A model generated the notes under the pieces. It worked only from the letters and a program-made list of their open reading frames with translations, was not told the origin of the DNA and did not search any database. Of a DNA stretch of 64,000 nucleotides, positions 46,375 through 55,133 are shown piece by piece. Source of the stretch: Phreatobacter stygius. GTDB lineage: Bacteria > Pseudomonadota > Alphaproteobacteria > Rhizobiales > Phreatobacteraceae. Position numbers and translations under genes: made by a program. How positions within the stretch are numbered: the first letter of the stretch is position 1; every line of letters begins with the position of its first letter. The DNA is taken from contig NZ_CP039690.1 of the NCBI RefSeq assembly GCF_005144885.1, forward strand, positions 5,159,001 to 5,223,000, in the 5' to 3' direction.

Positions 46375-46786
46375 CGTCCTTTGGCGGGTTCTCGGCGAAC
46401 CAGCTGGCGATCATGGGCATGTGTGGCTCGAAGCCGCCGGGGATTGAGACGTTGAGCGCGCCGGCCTTGCTGTCGCTGCGATTCTGGAAATCGTGGGTCA
46501 TCCCGCCGGGGATCAGGATGAAGGCGCCTTTCTCGGCGTTGACCCAGCGCTCGCCGACCAGAATGCTCATCGTGCCTTCGACGACGTAGAATATGTCGTC
46601 TTCCGGGTGTGAATGCGCGCCCGGGCCCTGGGTGTGGGGTTCAAGCCACCATTCGGAGATGCAGCAGGTGTTCCGGGTCTCCTCACCGTCGGCCTTGAAC
46701 ACGGCGCCGATGCGCCCCATCGGATAGGTCCGGCCCGCGCCGGGGGCAAGGATGACAGGTGATCGTTGGTTGCTGACGTCTTGCAT
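46370..46786 (-). CDS. Cupin-domain protein
   Basis: 138 residues. The metal-binding cupin motif is GAHSHPEDDIFYVVEGTM, followed by PGGMTHDF for the second motif. A single beta-barrel with likely Mn/Fe/Zn binding; the substrate is unknown. The start at 46786 has GGAGAG upstream. The stop TAG lies within the IS target duplication; removing the IS leaves the same stop, so the protein is not truncated. It lies downstream of the YeeE/YedE and rhodanese genes on the same strand. Confidence 0.82.
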   Translation of the reverse strand: MQDVSNQRSPVILAPGAGRTYPMGRIGAVFKADGEETRNTCCISEWWLEPHTQGPGAHSHPEDDIFYVVEGTMSILVGERWVNAEKGAFILIPGGMTHDFQNRSDSKAGALNVSIPGGFEPHMPMIASWFAENPPKDA

Positions 46787-46895
46787 GGCGATTGGCTCTC
46801 CGCGATGGCGAGGCATGCCGGTTCCGTCTGATGCGTGGCAGTGTTTTGACGCAAAAGACCTGAGGCTGGCAAGCCACTCCAGGGCTTCGGCCCGG

Positions 46896-48122
46896 TCAGC
46901 CTGCGGCCGGACCTTCGAGCAGGCCGAGATGTCGGCCGGCGCGCAGCGTGGCAGTCGTGCCGACGATCAGCGCGACGCAATGGATCCAACCCGAGGCAGC
47001 CCCCGCCATGATGCCGGAGAGCAGCGTGCCGACGGTGCAGCCGAGCCCGATCATCGCGCCGAAGCCGAGCAGCAGCCCGCCGAGCAGTCCGCGTGCGATA
47101 TGACCGGGACCGGGACGAGTTGGCCGGAACGCACCGGACAGGACCGCCGCGACAAAACCTGCCGCGACAAGACCCAGGACGAACAGGCCGTTTGGCGTCA
47201 GCAGCGCATCGCGCACCAGGGTGGCGCAGCCGCGGAGCGTATCGAGGCCTTCCAGCCGTGCCGGCAAGAGCCCTGCCGCATCGGCCGCCTGCCGCATGCG
47301 CGCGCCGATCTCGGCGGTGACGCCCAAGGGGCTCAAGCGCAGATAGGCGGCGGTCGCGATGGCTCCGATGGCGAGGCCGCCGACCCAGGCCGGCCAGCGC
47401 GTGATGAACACCGCCTGGATCGGGTCGATGGCCGCCGGTGCCGGCCTCCGCGGCAGCCGGCGCGCCAGCACGATCACCGCTGCCGCCGCGACGGCCAGGC
47501 CAAGGGTCAGGGCGCCGGCATAACCAAGCTGGCGCGGCAGCCAGATCACCGGAGCCTCGGCGATGACGGCCAGATAGACCGGGTTCCACGAGAGGAAACC
47601 GAGGATGAAACCGGCGCCGGTGCCGATCAGCGCGAAGGGGGCCGTCGGCGAACCTTCGCCGAGCCGATAGAGATGGGCGCTGATGCAGGAGCCGGAAATC
47701 GCCATGCCGGCCCCGAAGGCGAGCCCGCCGAGGATCAGCGCCGGGCCCACCGGCCCGATATGGGCGGTCGGCGGCAGGCGGGTTCCCGATGGGTCCGGCA
47801 GCCAGGCGCCGAACACCAGCGTATAGCCGGCAAGGCCCGCGGCGAGCGCCGTGATGATGCCGATGAGCCCGCGCGGATCGCGCCGGTCGAGCCAGTCGCG
47901 CCAGATGCAGAAGAAGCAGAAGCGCGAGCGCTGCAACACGAAGCCGAAGGCTAGCCCCAGGATCAGGGAGAGCTGCAATTGGGCTCCGGCGACCGGTTGC
48001 CGGCCGAGCCCGTAGGCTGCCGCGGCGATCGCCAGGCTGGCCGCCGCCGCGATGGCGTAACGCCAGGTCGCGGATGGCGCCGGTGCGCCATCCGCTGCTG
48101 CCGCCGGGTCGGTCGTCGTCAC
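46896..48122 (-). CDS. YeeE/YedE-family (TsuA-like) sulfur-compound transporter
   Basis: About 408 residues with roughly ten membrane segments. Conserved cysteines used by this family for thiosulfate relay are visible in FCFFCIW, GSCISAHLYRLGEG and LGCTVGTLLSG. The inner-membrane protein probably imports thiosulfate or another sulfane-sulfur species. GTG 48122 is taken because the frame upstream would run into the rhodanese gene. It lies directly downstream of the periplasmic rhodanese, which suggests a combined sulfur uptake route. Confidence 0.85.
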   Translation of the reverse strand: MTTTDPAAAADGAPAPSATWRYAIAAAASLAIAAAAYGLGRQPVAGAQLQLSLILGLAFGFVLQRSRFCFFCIWRDWLDRRDPRGLIGIITALAAGLAGYTLVFGAWLPDPSGTRLPPTAHIGPVGPALILGGLAFGAGMAISGSCISAHLYRLGEGSPTAPFALIGTGAGFILGFLSWNPVYLAVIAEAPVIWLPRQLGYAGALTLGLAVAAAAVIVLARRLPRRPAPAAIDPIQAVFITRWPAWVGGLAIGAIATAAYLRLSPLGVTAEIGARMRQAADAAGLLPARLEGLDTLRGCATLVRDALLTPNGLFVLGLVAAGFVAAVLSGAFRPTRPGPGHIARGLLGGLLLGFGAMIGLGCTVGTLLSGIMAGAASGWIHCVALIVGTTATLRAGRHLGLLEGPAAG

Positions 48123-48165
48123 GTCGGTCTCGCTTGCCGGCCCATGGGCTGACTGGCGTCCTGGT

Positions 48166-49101
48166 TCACTTGCCGCCCCAGACCGTGCCGGCCGGATTGG
48201 CGATGGGCACGCCGACGGTGTTGCCATATTCGGTCCAGGAGCCGTCATAATTCGCCACCTGGTAGCCGAGCAGCCGCGACAGGATGAACCAGGTATGGCT
48301 CGATCTCTCGCCGATCCGACAGGTGGTGATGATCGGTTTCGATCCGTCGATGCCGACCTCGGCATAAAGCTTGCGCAGCTCTTCGATCGGCTTGATCGTG
48401 CCGTCGGCGGCGTTCACCGCGCGAGCCCAGGGCACATTGACCGCGCCAGGGATATGGCCGGCGCGGATCGCCAGTTCCTGCACCCCTGCCGGCGCGATGA
48501 TCTTGCCGGTGAACTCGTCGGGTGAGCGGATGTCGAGGATGCGTGCCTCGGAGCGCTTCTCGACCACGTTCAGCACATCGGTGATGCGTGCGCGCAGCGA
48601 CCGGTTGGGCTCGGCGAGCGTGATCGTGCTGGCGACCACCGGCGTCACATTGGTTGCGAACGGGCGCCGCTCCAATTCCCATTTCCGGCGGCCGCCATCC
48701 AGCAGTTTCACGTTGTCGCGCAGGCCGTAGATGTCGAACACCCAGGCGCCCCAGGCGGCGAACCAATTGTTGTTGTCGCCGTAGAGAACCACGGTCGTGT
48801 CCTTGTCGATGCCGAGCCGGCGCAGCAAGGCCTGGAATTTCTCCCGGCTGGCGATGTCGCGATTGACCGTCTCGACCAGATCGGTGTGCCAGACGATGTT
48901 CTGGGCGCCGGGCACGTGGCCGCGTTCGAACAGGCCTGGTTCGACGCTGACCTCGATCACCCGCACTTTCGGATTGGCGAGGTTCTGCTCCAGCCAATCG
49001 GTGGTGACGAGCGGGCCTGAATTCGCGAATGCCACCGTCGCGCCGGCGACGAGCAAGGTCGCCGCGACTGCCAGTCGCCTGAACAGGTGCTTTATGGACA
49101 T
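48166..49101 (-). CDS. Periplasmic thiosulfate sulfurtransferase (tandem rhodanese)
   Basis: 311 residues. The signal peptide covers about 1-27 (ending AFA). Two rhodanese domains: the N-terminal one is degenerate, and the C-terminal one carries the active-site Cys in TTCRIGERSSHTWF. It moves sulfane sulfur from thiosulfate to an acceptor in the periplasm. GGAGGG precedes ATG 49101. It pairs with the YeeE/YedE transporter 43 nt downstream. Confidence 0.9.
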   Translation of the reverse strand: MSIKHLFRRLAVAATLLVAGATVAFANSGPLVTTDWLEQNLANPKVRVIEVSVEPGLFERGHVPGAQNIVWHTDLVETVNRDIASREKFQALLRRLGIDKDTTVVLYGDNNNWFAAWGAWVFDIYGLRDNVKLLDGGRRKWELERRPFATNVTPVVASTITLAEPNRSLRARITDVLNVVEKRSEARILDIRSPDEFTGKIIAPAGVQELAIRAGHIPGAVNVPWARAVNAADGTIKPIEELRKLYAEVGIDGSKPIITTCRIGERSSHTWFILSRLLGYQVANYDGSWTEYGNTVGVPIANPAGTVWGGK

Positions 49102-49305
49102 GATCAACCCTCCAATAGTCACCCCGGCAAGCGTTGTTCACCTTGCTGTGGATGGGGAGGTATCATCGCGCGTGCCCGGTTCTTTCCAAGGCGATCAATT
49201 GTTTTTTGTTGAGCCAAGACTTGGTGCAAAATTTTACTGAAACGAAGATTGAGAGAAGTCTCTGTTATTGTCTGGGGGAGGGGCAAAACAATCGGCGGCT
49301 GTCGT

Positions 49306-49415
49306 CGGAGCGCCTCGGGGATTTCGCTCATCGGCACCATGGCCTTGACGACCGCGGTCAGCTGGCGCTCCACCGTCGCGATGCTGCATTCACCGGGCTT
49401 GTTCGTGGTTGTCAC
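49306..49415 (-). pseudogene. 5' remnant of a GyrI-like (effector-binding domain) gene
   Basis: A GTG at 49415 with an AAGGAG ribosome site opens about 36 good codons (VERQLTAVVKAMVPMSEIPEALR) that look like the start of a GyrI-like/AraC effector-binding-domain protein. Beyond about 49306 the frame stays open to 49119, but the sequence no longer looks like protein of that family. I infer a truncated gene whose 3' part was lost. The rest of 49102-49305 would hold the rhodanese promoter. Confidence 0.45.
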
Positions 49416-49446
49416 GGAATTCTCCTTATGCGACGGCGTCCGGGCT

Positions 49447-49468
49447 TGATCGCAGCCACCTGCGATCA
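49447..49468. promoter_or_regulatory. Perfect 9-bp inverted repeat
   Basis: Arms TGATCGCAG and CTGCGATCA around CCAC, 32 nt upstream of the GyrI-like remnant and about 140 nt before the gene at 49605. It could be an operator or a hairpin left from the lost gene. Confidence 0.4.
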
Positions 49469-49604
49469 CCCGGGGACGAACCGGCGGACACCAATCCGAC
49501 ATGCAGCCGAAAACGTCGGGCGACGGGTGCCGCCGGATCGACTGTCGGGTGGAGGTCGACGTCGGACCGGTGCTTTTTGGGCGGATTTCGCCTATATCTA
49601 TCGC

Positions 49605-49940
49605 ATGAACGCGCCAGGGCATTCCCAAGCGGTCGCGGCCGGTTCCACTGCACAGCGAGTGGATCACCTGGTCGCGCGCACGGTGAACGCGCCCTACATC
49701 CGGGTCATCACCCCGGAGATCCTTGCCAGCTGCATCGCGACCGGCAATTTTCACGATTGGATCGTCCACGTCGCGGCCTTCTTCACCGATGTTCGGCCCA
49801 ACCTGATCCTCAGCTTTGCCTCGCAGCACAGCATCGGGGTCGCCCAGCTCGCCAAAGTCTATGATGCCATGAAGGCGAAGACCGGGGAGCGGAACCTTGG
49901 TCTGGAGGCCAAGCTTGACTCAGTGGCACGCGCTGCTTGA
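49605..49940 (+). CDS. Hypothetical protein, partner of AbiEii-like gene
   Basis: 111 residues, soluble and mostly helical, with PYIRVITPEILASCIATGNFHDWIV and SIGVAQLAKVYDAMKAKTGERNLGLEAKL. It overlaps the 5' end of the degenerate AbiEii-like nucleotidyltransferase gene (49915), an arrangement typical of two-gene toxin-antitoxin modules, where it would be the antitoxin or accessory partner (inference). No close family is recognised. Start ATG 49605 is the first that fits. Confidence 0.6.
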   Translation: MNAPGHSQAVAAGSTAQRVDHLVARTVNAPYIRVITPEILASCIATGNFHDWIVHVAAFFTDVRPNLILSFASQHSIGVAQLAKVYDAMKAKTGERNLGLEAKLDSVARAA

Positions 49941-50602
49941 ACGAGCCGTCTCGGGTTTGGAGGCTCTATCGGATGGCGGAATGCCGTTGCCGCATGGGCG
50001 CTAGGTGGTGGGACAGCCATCATGTTGTGGTTGAACCATCGCACCAGCAAAGACATCGACATCTTCATCGACGATCCTCAATACCTTGGCATCTCTCACC
50101 CAGGCTGGGTGCGGAGGGAGTTTGGCATTGCCAGGACTATGACGAGGCCGCCCACTATCTGAAGCTTGGATACCCCGAGGGTGAGATCGACTTCATCGTC
50201 AGCCCCCACATCACCGACCTGCCGCTCACACGGCGCATCATCCCTGCCGATCTCCCCCTCGGTATTCGCGAGCACGCGATCGACATTGAGCATCCGGTCG
50301 AGACCGCGATCAAGAAAATGCGCCATCGTGGCGCCGAGATGAAAGTCCGCGACGCCTTTGATCTCAGCGTCGTCGACGCGGTCCATCGCGACACGTTGCG
50401 CGCGTCGCTTCATCACGTGTCTCACGAGCGTGCCGCCATGCTGCAGCGTCTTGACCGAATGGATCCCGGCTTGTTTTCGAGTGAAATCCAGGAACTGGCC
50501 GTTATGCCGGAGCGGCAAGGTATTGCCGAAAGGGCGATGTCTTTGACCCGGGATCTCGTCGAAGCCATTCCCTTGCCGGTATCGGATCGGGGCGGGAGTT
50601 AG
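49915..50602 (+). pseudogene. Frameshifted AbiEii/AbiGii-type nucleotidyltransferase toxin
   Basis: Three reading frames together give one protein of about 230 residues. Frame 1 from TTG 49915 (LTQWHALLERAV) stops at 50002. A second frame holds WALGGGTAIMLWLNHRTSKD then DIDIF, the GG-x-A and Asp-x-Asp nucleotidyltransferase motif. A third, open to 50602, holds LSPRLG, LKLGYPEGEIDFIV and the helical C-terminal half. Shifts lie near 49980-49992 and 50092, each equal to one lost base. The family transfers nucleotides to RNA in type IV-like TA systems. As read, the product would be non-functional, unless the shifts are sequencing errors. Confidence 0.75.
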
Positions 50603-50643
50603 ACCGAACGCATCCGACTTCATTGGCCCTGCGCGGAGGCCGC

Positions 50644-51294
50644 TCACCCCTTCAAATCCGCCACCCTCTGAAACACCGACAAGGTCCGCCGGATATGGTC
50701 GCGCATGGCGCGTTCGGCGGCCGGCGCATCACGCGCGATCAGCGCATCGACGATGCGCTGGTGGTCGGCATTGCCCAGCCGCATTTCCTCGCCCAGCGTC
50801 AGCCGGGCGACCGGCCCGTTGAAATAGAACTGGCCGGTCTCGTAGATCGCGCTGGCGAGTTCGGGGTTCTTGGCCGCCGCGATCACCGCATCGTGGAAGG
50901 CGCGGTTGGTTTTCACCCGCAACGCCTCGTCGGCCGGCGTCAAGGCGAGGCGCTCCTGGTGCAGGTTCGCGATGACGGCGAGGTCCGCTGCGGTGGCCCG
51001 CTCGGCCGCGAGATAAGTGGCATACCCTTCCAGGCCGGCGCGCACCTCCGACTTTCGCTGCATCTCCTCGGTCGTATATTCGCGCACTGACCAGCCGCGC
51101 TTGCGCGGCACGATCAGGCCCGCCGCCGCGAGCCGCTGCAGGCTTTCGCGCACCGGCGTGCGGCTGACGGCCAGGCGCTCGGCGAGATCGGCCTCGATCA
51201 GCGGTTCGTTCGGCCTGAGATCGCCGGTCACGATGGCCGCGCGCAGCCATTCATAGACATCGCTGGAGCGGCGGGCGGCGGGGCTCCTGGTCAT
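50644..51294 (-). CDS. GntR-family transcriptional regulator (FCD domain)
   Basis: 216 residues. Winged helix at about 8-75 with LIEADLAERLAVSRTPVRESLQRL, then the FCD ligand-binding domain. Divergent from an SDR and a TctC-type binding protein gene, with a perfect palindrome in between, so it probably controls them. Confidence 0.87.
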   Translation of the reverse strand: MTRSPAARRSSDVYEWLRAAIVTGDLRPNEPLIEADLAERLAVSRTPVRESLQRLAAAGLIVPRKRGWSVREYTTEEMQRKSEVRAGLEGYATYLAAERATAADLAVIANLHQERLALTPADEALRVKTNRAFHDAVIAAAKNPELASAIYETGQFYFNGPVARLTLGEEMRLGNADHQRIVDALIARDAPAAERAMRDHIRRTLSVFQRVADLKG

Positions 51295-51352
51295 CGCGAT
51301 GCCGCTACCGGCTGGGGGCCGGCGAAGCCAGGGGTGAGACAGTGACGATCAG

Positions 51353-51364
51353 TTTGCATGCAAA
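51353..51364. promoter_or_regulatory. Palindrome TTTGCATGCAAA in GntR/SDR divergent spacer
   Basis: Perfect 12-bp palindrome about 60 nt upstream of the GntR start and 140 nt before the SDR gene, with a second small palindrome CCATATGG at 51373-51380. The size and symmetry fit FCD-type GntR operators. Confidence 0.5.
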
Positions 51365-51502
51365 ATAGAATGCCATATGGTGCCTCCCGAGAAAAGGACT
51401 TGCGGGCGAGCTTTTTGCCGGCGGTGGCGGCGAAGTGTCCGCTGCGGCGGGCGGCATGCGACGTCTGCCTGTTAACGACGGCACATCGCGAGGAGACCAG
51501 GC

Positions 51503-52276
51503 GTGGCTGAGATACGAGCGGGCGGGCAGGGCGAATACGCCCTTGAAGGGCGGGTCGCCATCGTCACCGGCGGCAGCAACGGCATCGGCGCGGCAACGGT
51601 CCGGCGCCTGGCGGCCGGCGGTGCCACCGTCGTCGTCGGTTACAACAGCGGGCAGGAGCGGGCCGAGGCGCTGATCGGCGAATTGCCCGGGGCAGGGCAT
51701 CTGGCCCTGCAGATTCCGATGGAGGACACGAGCGCCATCGTCGCGGCGGCGGAGGCTGTCGCAACCCGCTTCGGCCGCGCCGACATGCTGGTCAATTCCG
51801 CCGGCGTCACCCGTGCCGTGCCCCATGCCGATCTCGATGGGCTCACCGACGAGGTCTTCGACCGCATCCTGCGGACCAATGTGCGCGGCCCCTTCGCCAC
51901 CATCCGCGCCTTCGCGCCGCTGATGAAGCGTGGCGGCGATGCCATCATCGTCAACATCTCCTCCCTGTCGGCGGTCACTGGGCTCGGCAGCAGCATCGCC
52001 TATTGCGCCTCGAAGGCAGCGCTCGACACGATGGGCCTGTCGCTTGCTCGCGTGCTCGGTCCGGAGATCCGGGTCATCGGCGTCTCGCCGGCGGCGGTCG
52101 CCACCGATTTCGTGCCGGGCCGCGGCCGCGAGGGTGTCGAGAAACAGGCAGCCGCGACACCCCTCAGGATCGTCGCCGAGGCCGACGACGTCGCGCTCGC
52201 CGTCATGGCGGCGATCACCCATCTGAGGCTCACCACCGGCTCGACCCTGGTGGTCGACAGCGGCCGGCATCTCTGA
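51503..52276 (+). CDS. SDR family oxidoreductase
   Basis: 257 residues, GTG start with GAGGAG about 9 nt upstream. TGGSNGIG cofactor motif, VNSAG, catalytic Ser in NISSLSAV and YCASK. The C-terminus TTGSTLVVDSGRHL is typical. First gene of a two-gene unit with a Bug-type binding protein under the divergent GntR regulator; probably oxidises or reduces an acid taken up with that binding protein (inference). Confidence 0.85.
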   Translation: MAEIRAGGQGEYALEGRVAIVTGGSNGIGAATVRRLAAGGATVVVGYNSGQERAEALIGELPGAGHLALQIPMEDTSAIVAAAEAVATRFGRADMLVNSAGVTRAVPHADLDGLTDEVFDRILRTNVRGPFATIRAFAPLMKRGGDAIIVNISSLSAVTGLGSSIAYCASKAALDTMGLSLARVLGPEIRVIGVSPAAVATDFVPGRGREGVEKQAAATPLRIVAEADDVALAVMAAITHLRLTTGSTLVVDSGRHL

Positions 52277-52337
52277 AGCGGACGGCGCAGGCCGCCGGCT
52301 GAAACAACAAGCCTATATCCGAAGGAAGGAACACCCC

Positions 52338-53303
52338 ATGCTCAACCGCCGCCTGGCGCTCGCCAGCCTGATCGCCGCCGGCGCCATGCCGCAAGCCGCA
52401 CGCGCCCAGGACTGGCCGCAGCGGCCGGTGACCCTGGTCCACGGCTTCGGTGCCGGCGGCAATGCCGATTCCATTGCCCGCGTTTTGGCGAATTCCCTGT
52501 CCGCCTCGCTCGGCCAGCAGGTGGTGGTGGAGGCCAAGCCGGGCGCCGGCGGCAACCTCGCCTCCGAGGTGGTGTCGCGCGCCAATCCCGACGGCTACAG
52601 CCTCATCCTGCTCACCGGCGGTCACGCCGTCTCGGCGGCGCTCTACAAGGCACTGCGCTTCAATCCGGTCGATGATTTCGCCTTCGTCTCGCTCGCGGCG
52701 ACCTTTCCCTTCGTCATCGCAACGTCGGCTGAGAGCCCGATCAAGAGCCTGGCCGACCTGGTCGCCGCGGCCAAACGGGAGCCTGGCAAGCTCACCTTCT
52801 CGTCGGTCGGTTATGGCTCGACCCAGCATCTCACCGGCGAATTGCTGGCGGTCACCGCCGGCATCAAGCTCACCCACGTCCCCTATCGCGGCGGCATGCA
52901 GCCGCTGACCGACCTGATGTCGGGCCGCATCGACCTGATGGTCGACAGCATCACGGTGACAGGTGCGGCGATCCGCGCCGGCACCATTCGCGGCCTCGGC
53001 ATCACCTCGACGGCGCCCTGGCCGGCTTTGCCCGAAGTGCCGCTGGTCGCCGGCACCTTGCCGGGCTTCGAGGTGCGTTCCTGGATCGGCGTCGCGGCAC
53101 CTGCCGCCACGCCGCCCGCGATCGTCGCCAAGCTGAATGACGGCATCCGCCGGGCGGTGGCCGACGCCAAGGTGCGCGAACAGCTCGGCGCGCTCGGCGT
53201 TCAGCCGGAGGCGACCACGCCCGAGGCCATGAAGGCCTTCGTGGCTTCGGAAATCCGCCGCTGGAACGAGGTGGTCGACAAGGCCGGCATCGAGAAACTG
53301 TGA
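52338..53303 (+). CDS. Bug/TctC-family tripartite tricarboxylate-type solute-binding protein
   Basis: 321 residues. Signal peptide about 1-24 (MLNRRLALAS, ending ARAQ). The mature protein starts DWPQRPVTLVHGFGAGGNADSIAR, the Bug family signature, and ends with the usual FVASEIRRWNEVV. It binds small carboxylates in the periplasm. No TctA/TctB membrane genes are adjacent, so it may serve a transporter elsewhere or act as a sensor. AAGGAAGGAAC precedes ATG. Confidence 0.9.
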   Translation: MLNRRLALASLIAAGAMPQAARAQDWPQRPVTLVHGFGAGGNADSIARVLANSLSASLGQQVVVEAKPGAGGNLASEVVSRANPDGYSLILLTGGHAVSAALYKALRFNPVDDFAFVSLAATFPFVIATSAESPIKSLADLVAAAKREPGKLTFSSVGYGSTQHLTGELLAVTAGIKLTHVPYRGGMQPLTDLMSGRIDLMVDSITVTGAAIRAGTIRGLGITSTAPWPALPEVPLVAGTLPGFEVRSWIGVAAPAATPPAIVAKLNDGIRRAVADAKVREQLGALGVQPEATTPEAMKAFVASEIRRWNEVVDKAGIEKL

Positions 53304-53789
53304 GGCCGGGATCCTTGCCGCCGCCGGACGACCGGCAAAGCGAGGCTCTCGTCGGGGCCGCTCTTCAGGTTGAATCTGAATCGGATTGCGAGGAGAAAAA
53401 GCACGATAAAACAGCGGCTTGGAACGACCCGGTGATTCAGGCAGACAGGTGTGGGAGCCGGCTCATAAGCGATTGCCCCGCCTTCTCGGACCCTGGTCCG
53501 GCGGCGATAGTCCGCCAGCGAGAGTGGCGAACCGTGGTTGTCTCCGCGGCCACGGCACCACGGGCATGGCATGGTTCTGGAAGCACCAGTTGCAGGACTT
53601 CCTGCAGGCGCTGCCGCGCCGCGCCATGGAGGCTTGAACGCCGCCGCGGGCGGGGGCCGGCGGTTGTCGTGGTCGTGATCGCGGCCTGGATGACATCAGA
53701 TGGCGGTAGTGTTTTGATGCCAACGGTCCGTTGCCGAAATGCGCCGGATCGAGCCTGGCATCTGACGGAACGCCCGGGGACGATTGCGG
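53304..53789. other. Intergenic stretch without recognised gene
   Basis: About 490 nt between the TctC-type gene and the M16 peptidase genes. Short open frames lack ribosome sites or family resemblance. The part at 53366-53425 is more AT-rich and may carry promoter or repeat-family sequence. No clear hairpin terminator was seen. Confidence 0.5.
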
Positions 53790-55133
53790 ATGCCTGGCCT
53801 TCGCGCACTGCTTGTCGTTCTGGCCGTGACGGGGCTCGCCGCGGCGCAACCGGTGGCCGCCGCCGAGCGGCAGGTCGCGGACCGTGTGTTCCTGGTCAGC
53901 GACGCCAAGGCGCGCTTCGTCCAGTTCCAGATGATCGTTCTCGCCGGCTGCGCCGACGAAGCCGGCAATGACTGCCGGGGCATCGCCCATTATCTCGAAC
54001 ATCTGGTGCTGGTCGGCCGGAATGCCGAACATCGCGACACCGCGCTCCGGTTCTTCTCCGACGGCTCGTCGAACGGCTGGACGACCTCCAGGATCACCGG
54101 CTATGTCCACCGCTATCCCGCCGACGCGCCCGATGCGGCTGACCGGCTGGACCGGTTGTTCGCCTTTTATGCCGCCCGGCTCGGCGGCTTCGAGATCACG
54201 CCGCAGGATGCGTTGCGCGAGCGCAACGTGGTGCTGCAAGAGTATAACTGGCGGGTCGGCGCCAATCCTTTCTCGCCGGTCTGGCAGGAGGTCGATCGCT
54301 TCCTCTACCCCGACCATCCGCTCGGTCAATGGACCATCGGCACGCCGGCGACGATATCGGCGCTGACATCCGATGACGGGCGCGGTTTTCTGGCCGCCTG
54401 GTATCGCCGGTCCAACGTCTATTTCATCGTCACGGGTCCGGTGGAGGAGGATCTGCTGCGTCGCACCGCTGCGAAATACCTGGCGCCGCTCGATCCAGCG
54501 CTGCCGCCGGCACGCCCCTGGCTCGGCCGAAGGCCCAACCTCGCGCCGGCCCGGATGGTCTTCCTTAGGGAGGACCAGCGGATCGCCGCCGTCACCGTCA
54601 CCGTCAGCCGCGCGATCGCCTTCGCCGATCAGGACCCGGTGAAGACGCTGGCGGCGCGTGCGCTGATCGCCCAGTTCCTGTCGAGCAAACTCAGCGGCAG
54701 CCCGCATAGCCGGCTGGTCGAGCAGGATGCCGTGGCGGCGACGATTCGCAACGTGACCTTCGAACGGGTGATGGATGGCGTGCTGCAGGTCGGGCTGACC
54801 GCCGTGCCCGAACCGGACGTGGCCCGCGAGCGGCTTGCCGAGGCGCTGCGAACCTATCTGCGGGAGCTCGCGGTCCAGGGCATCGACGAGGCCATGCTCG
54901 ATCGGCTGAAGCGGCGCTATGCGATGCGCCACAAGACCGAGCTCGATGATCCCCAGACGGCGCCGGCGCGCCTGATCTCGTGGCTCGGCCATCCCTTGCC
55001 CTATGAGCGGCTCGCCGAGCTGGCGCCGGCGGTTGCCAGCATCAGGCCCGAGGAGGTCAATGCGCTGCTGCGTGCCACGACCGCCGAGGGGCGCGAGGCG
55101 ACCGTCATCTTCGCACCCACGGGGACACAATGA
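53790..55133 (+). CDS. M16-family zinc peptidase, catalytic partner
   Basis: 447 residues with a signal peptide (MPGLRALLVV, cleavage near VAAAE). The inverted zinc motif HxxEH is present as HYLEHLVL (about 75-82) and the third ligand Glu in ERNVVLQEYNWR about 75 residues later. It is a periplasmic clan ME metallopeptidase of the processing-peptidase/PqqL type. It overlaps by 4 nt the gene for a second M16 subunit lacking the zinc site, so the two probably form a heterodimeric clamshell. Confidence 0.87.
   Translation: MPGLRALLVVLAVTGLAAAQPVAAAERQVADRVFLVSDAKARFVQFQMIVLAGCADEAGNDCRGIAHYLEHLVLVGRNAEHRDTALRFFSDGSSNGWTTSRITGYVHRYPADAPDAADRLDRLFAFYAARLGGFEITPQDALRERNVVLQEYNWRVGANPFSPVWQEVDRFLYPDHPLGQWTIGTPATISALTSDDGRGFLAAWYRRSNVYFIVTGPVEEDLLRRTAAKYLAPLDPALPPARPWLGRRPNLAPARMVFLREDQRIAAVTVTVSRAIAFADQDPVKTLAARALIAQFLSSKLSGSPHSRLVEQDAVAATIRNVTFERVMDGVLQVGLTAVPEPDVARERLAEALRTYLRELAVQGIDEAMLDRLKRRYAMRHKTELDDPQTAPARLISWLGHPLPYERLAELAPAVASIRPEEVNALLRATTAEGREATVIFAPTGTQ

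Noticed and set aside
46370-46786. Cupin gene truncated by IS copy 1
   Set aside because: The TAG stop lies in the CCTAGG target itself, and the reconstructed uninterrupted site keeps the same stop.
53419-53637. 72-codon open frame in the spacer before the M16 genes
   Set aside because: Low-complexity Arg/Pro/Gly composition, no ribosome site, no family resemblance.
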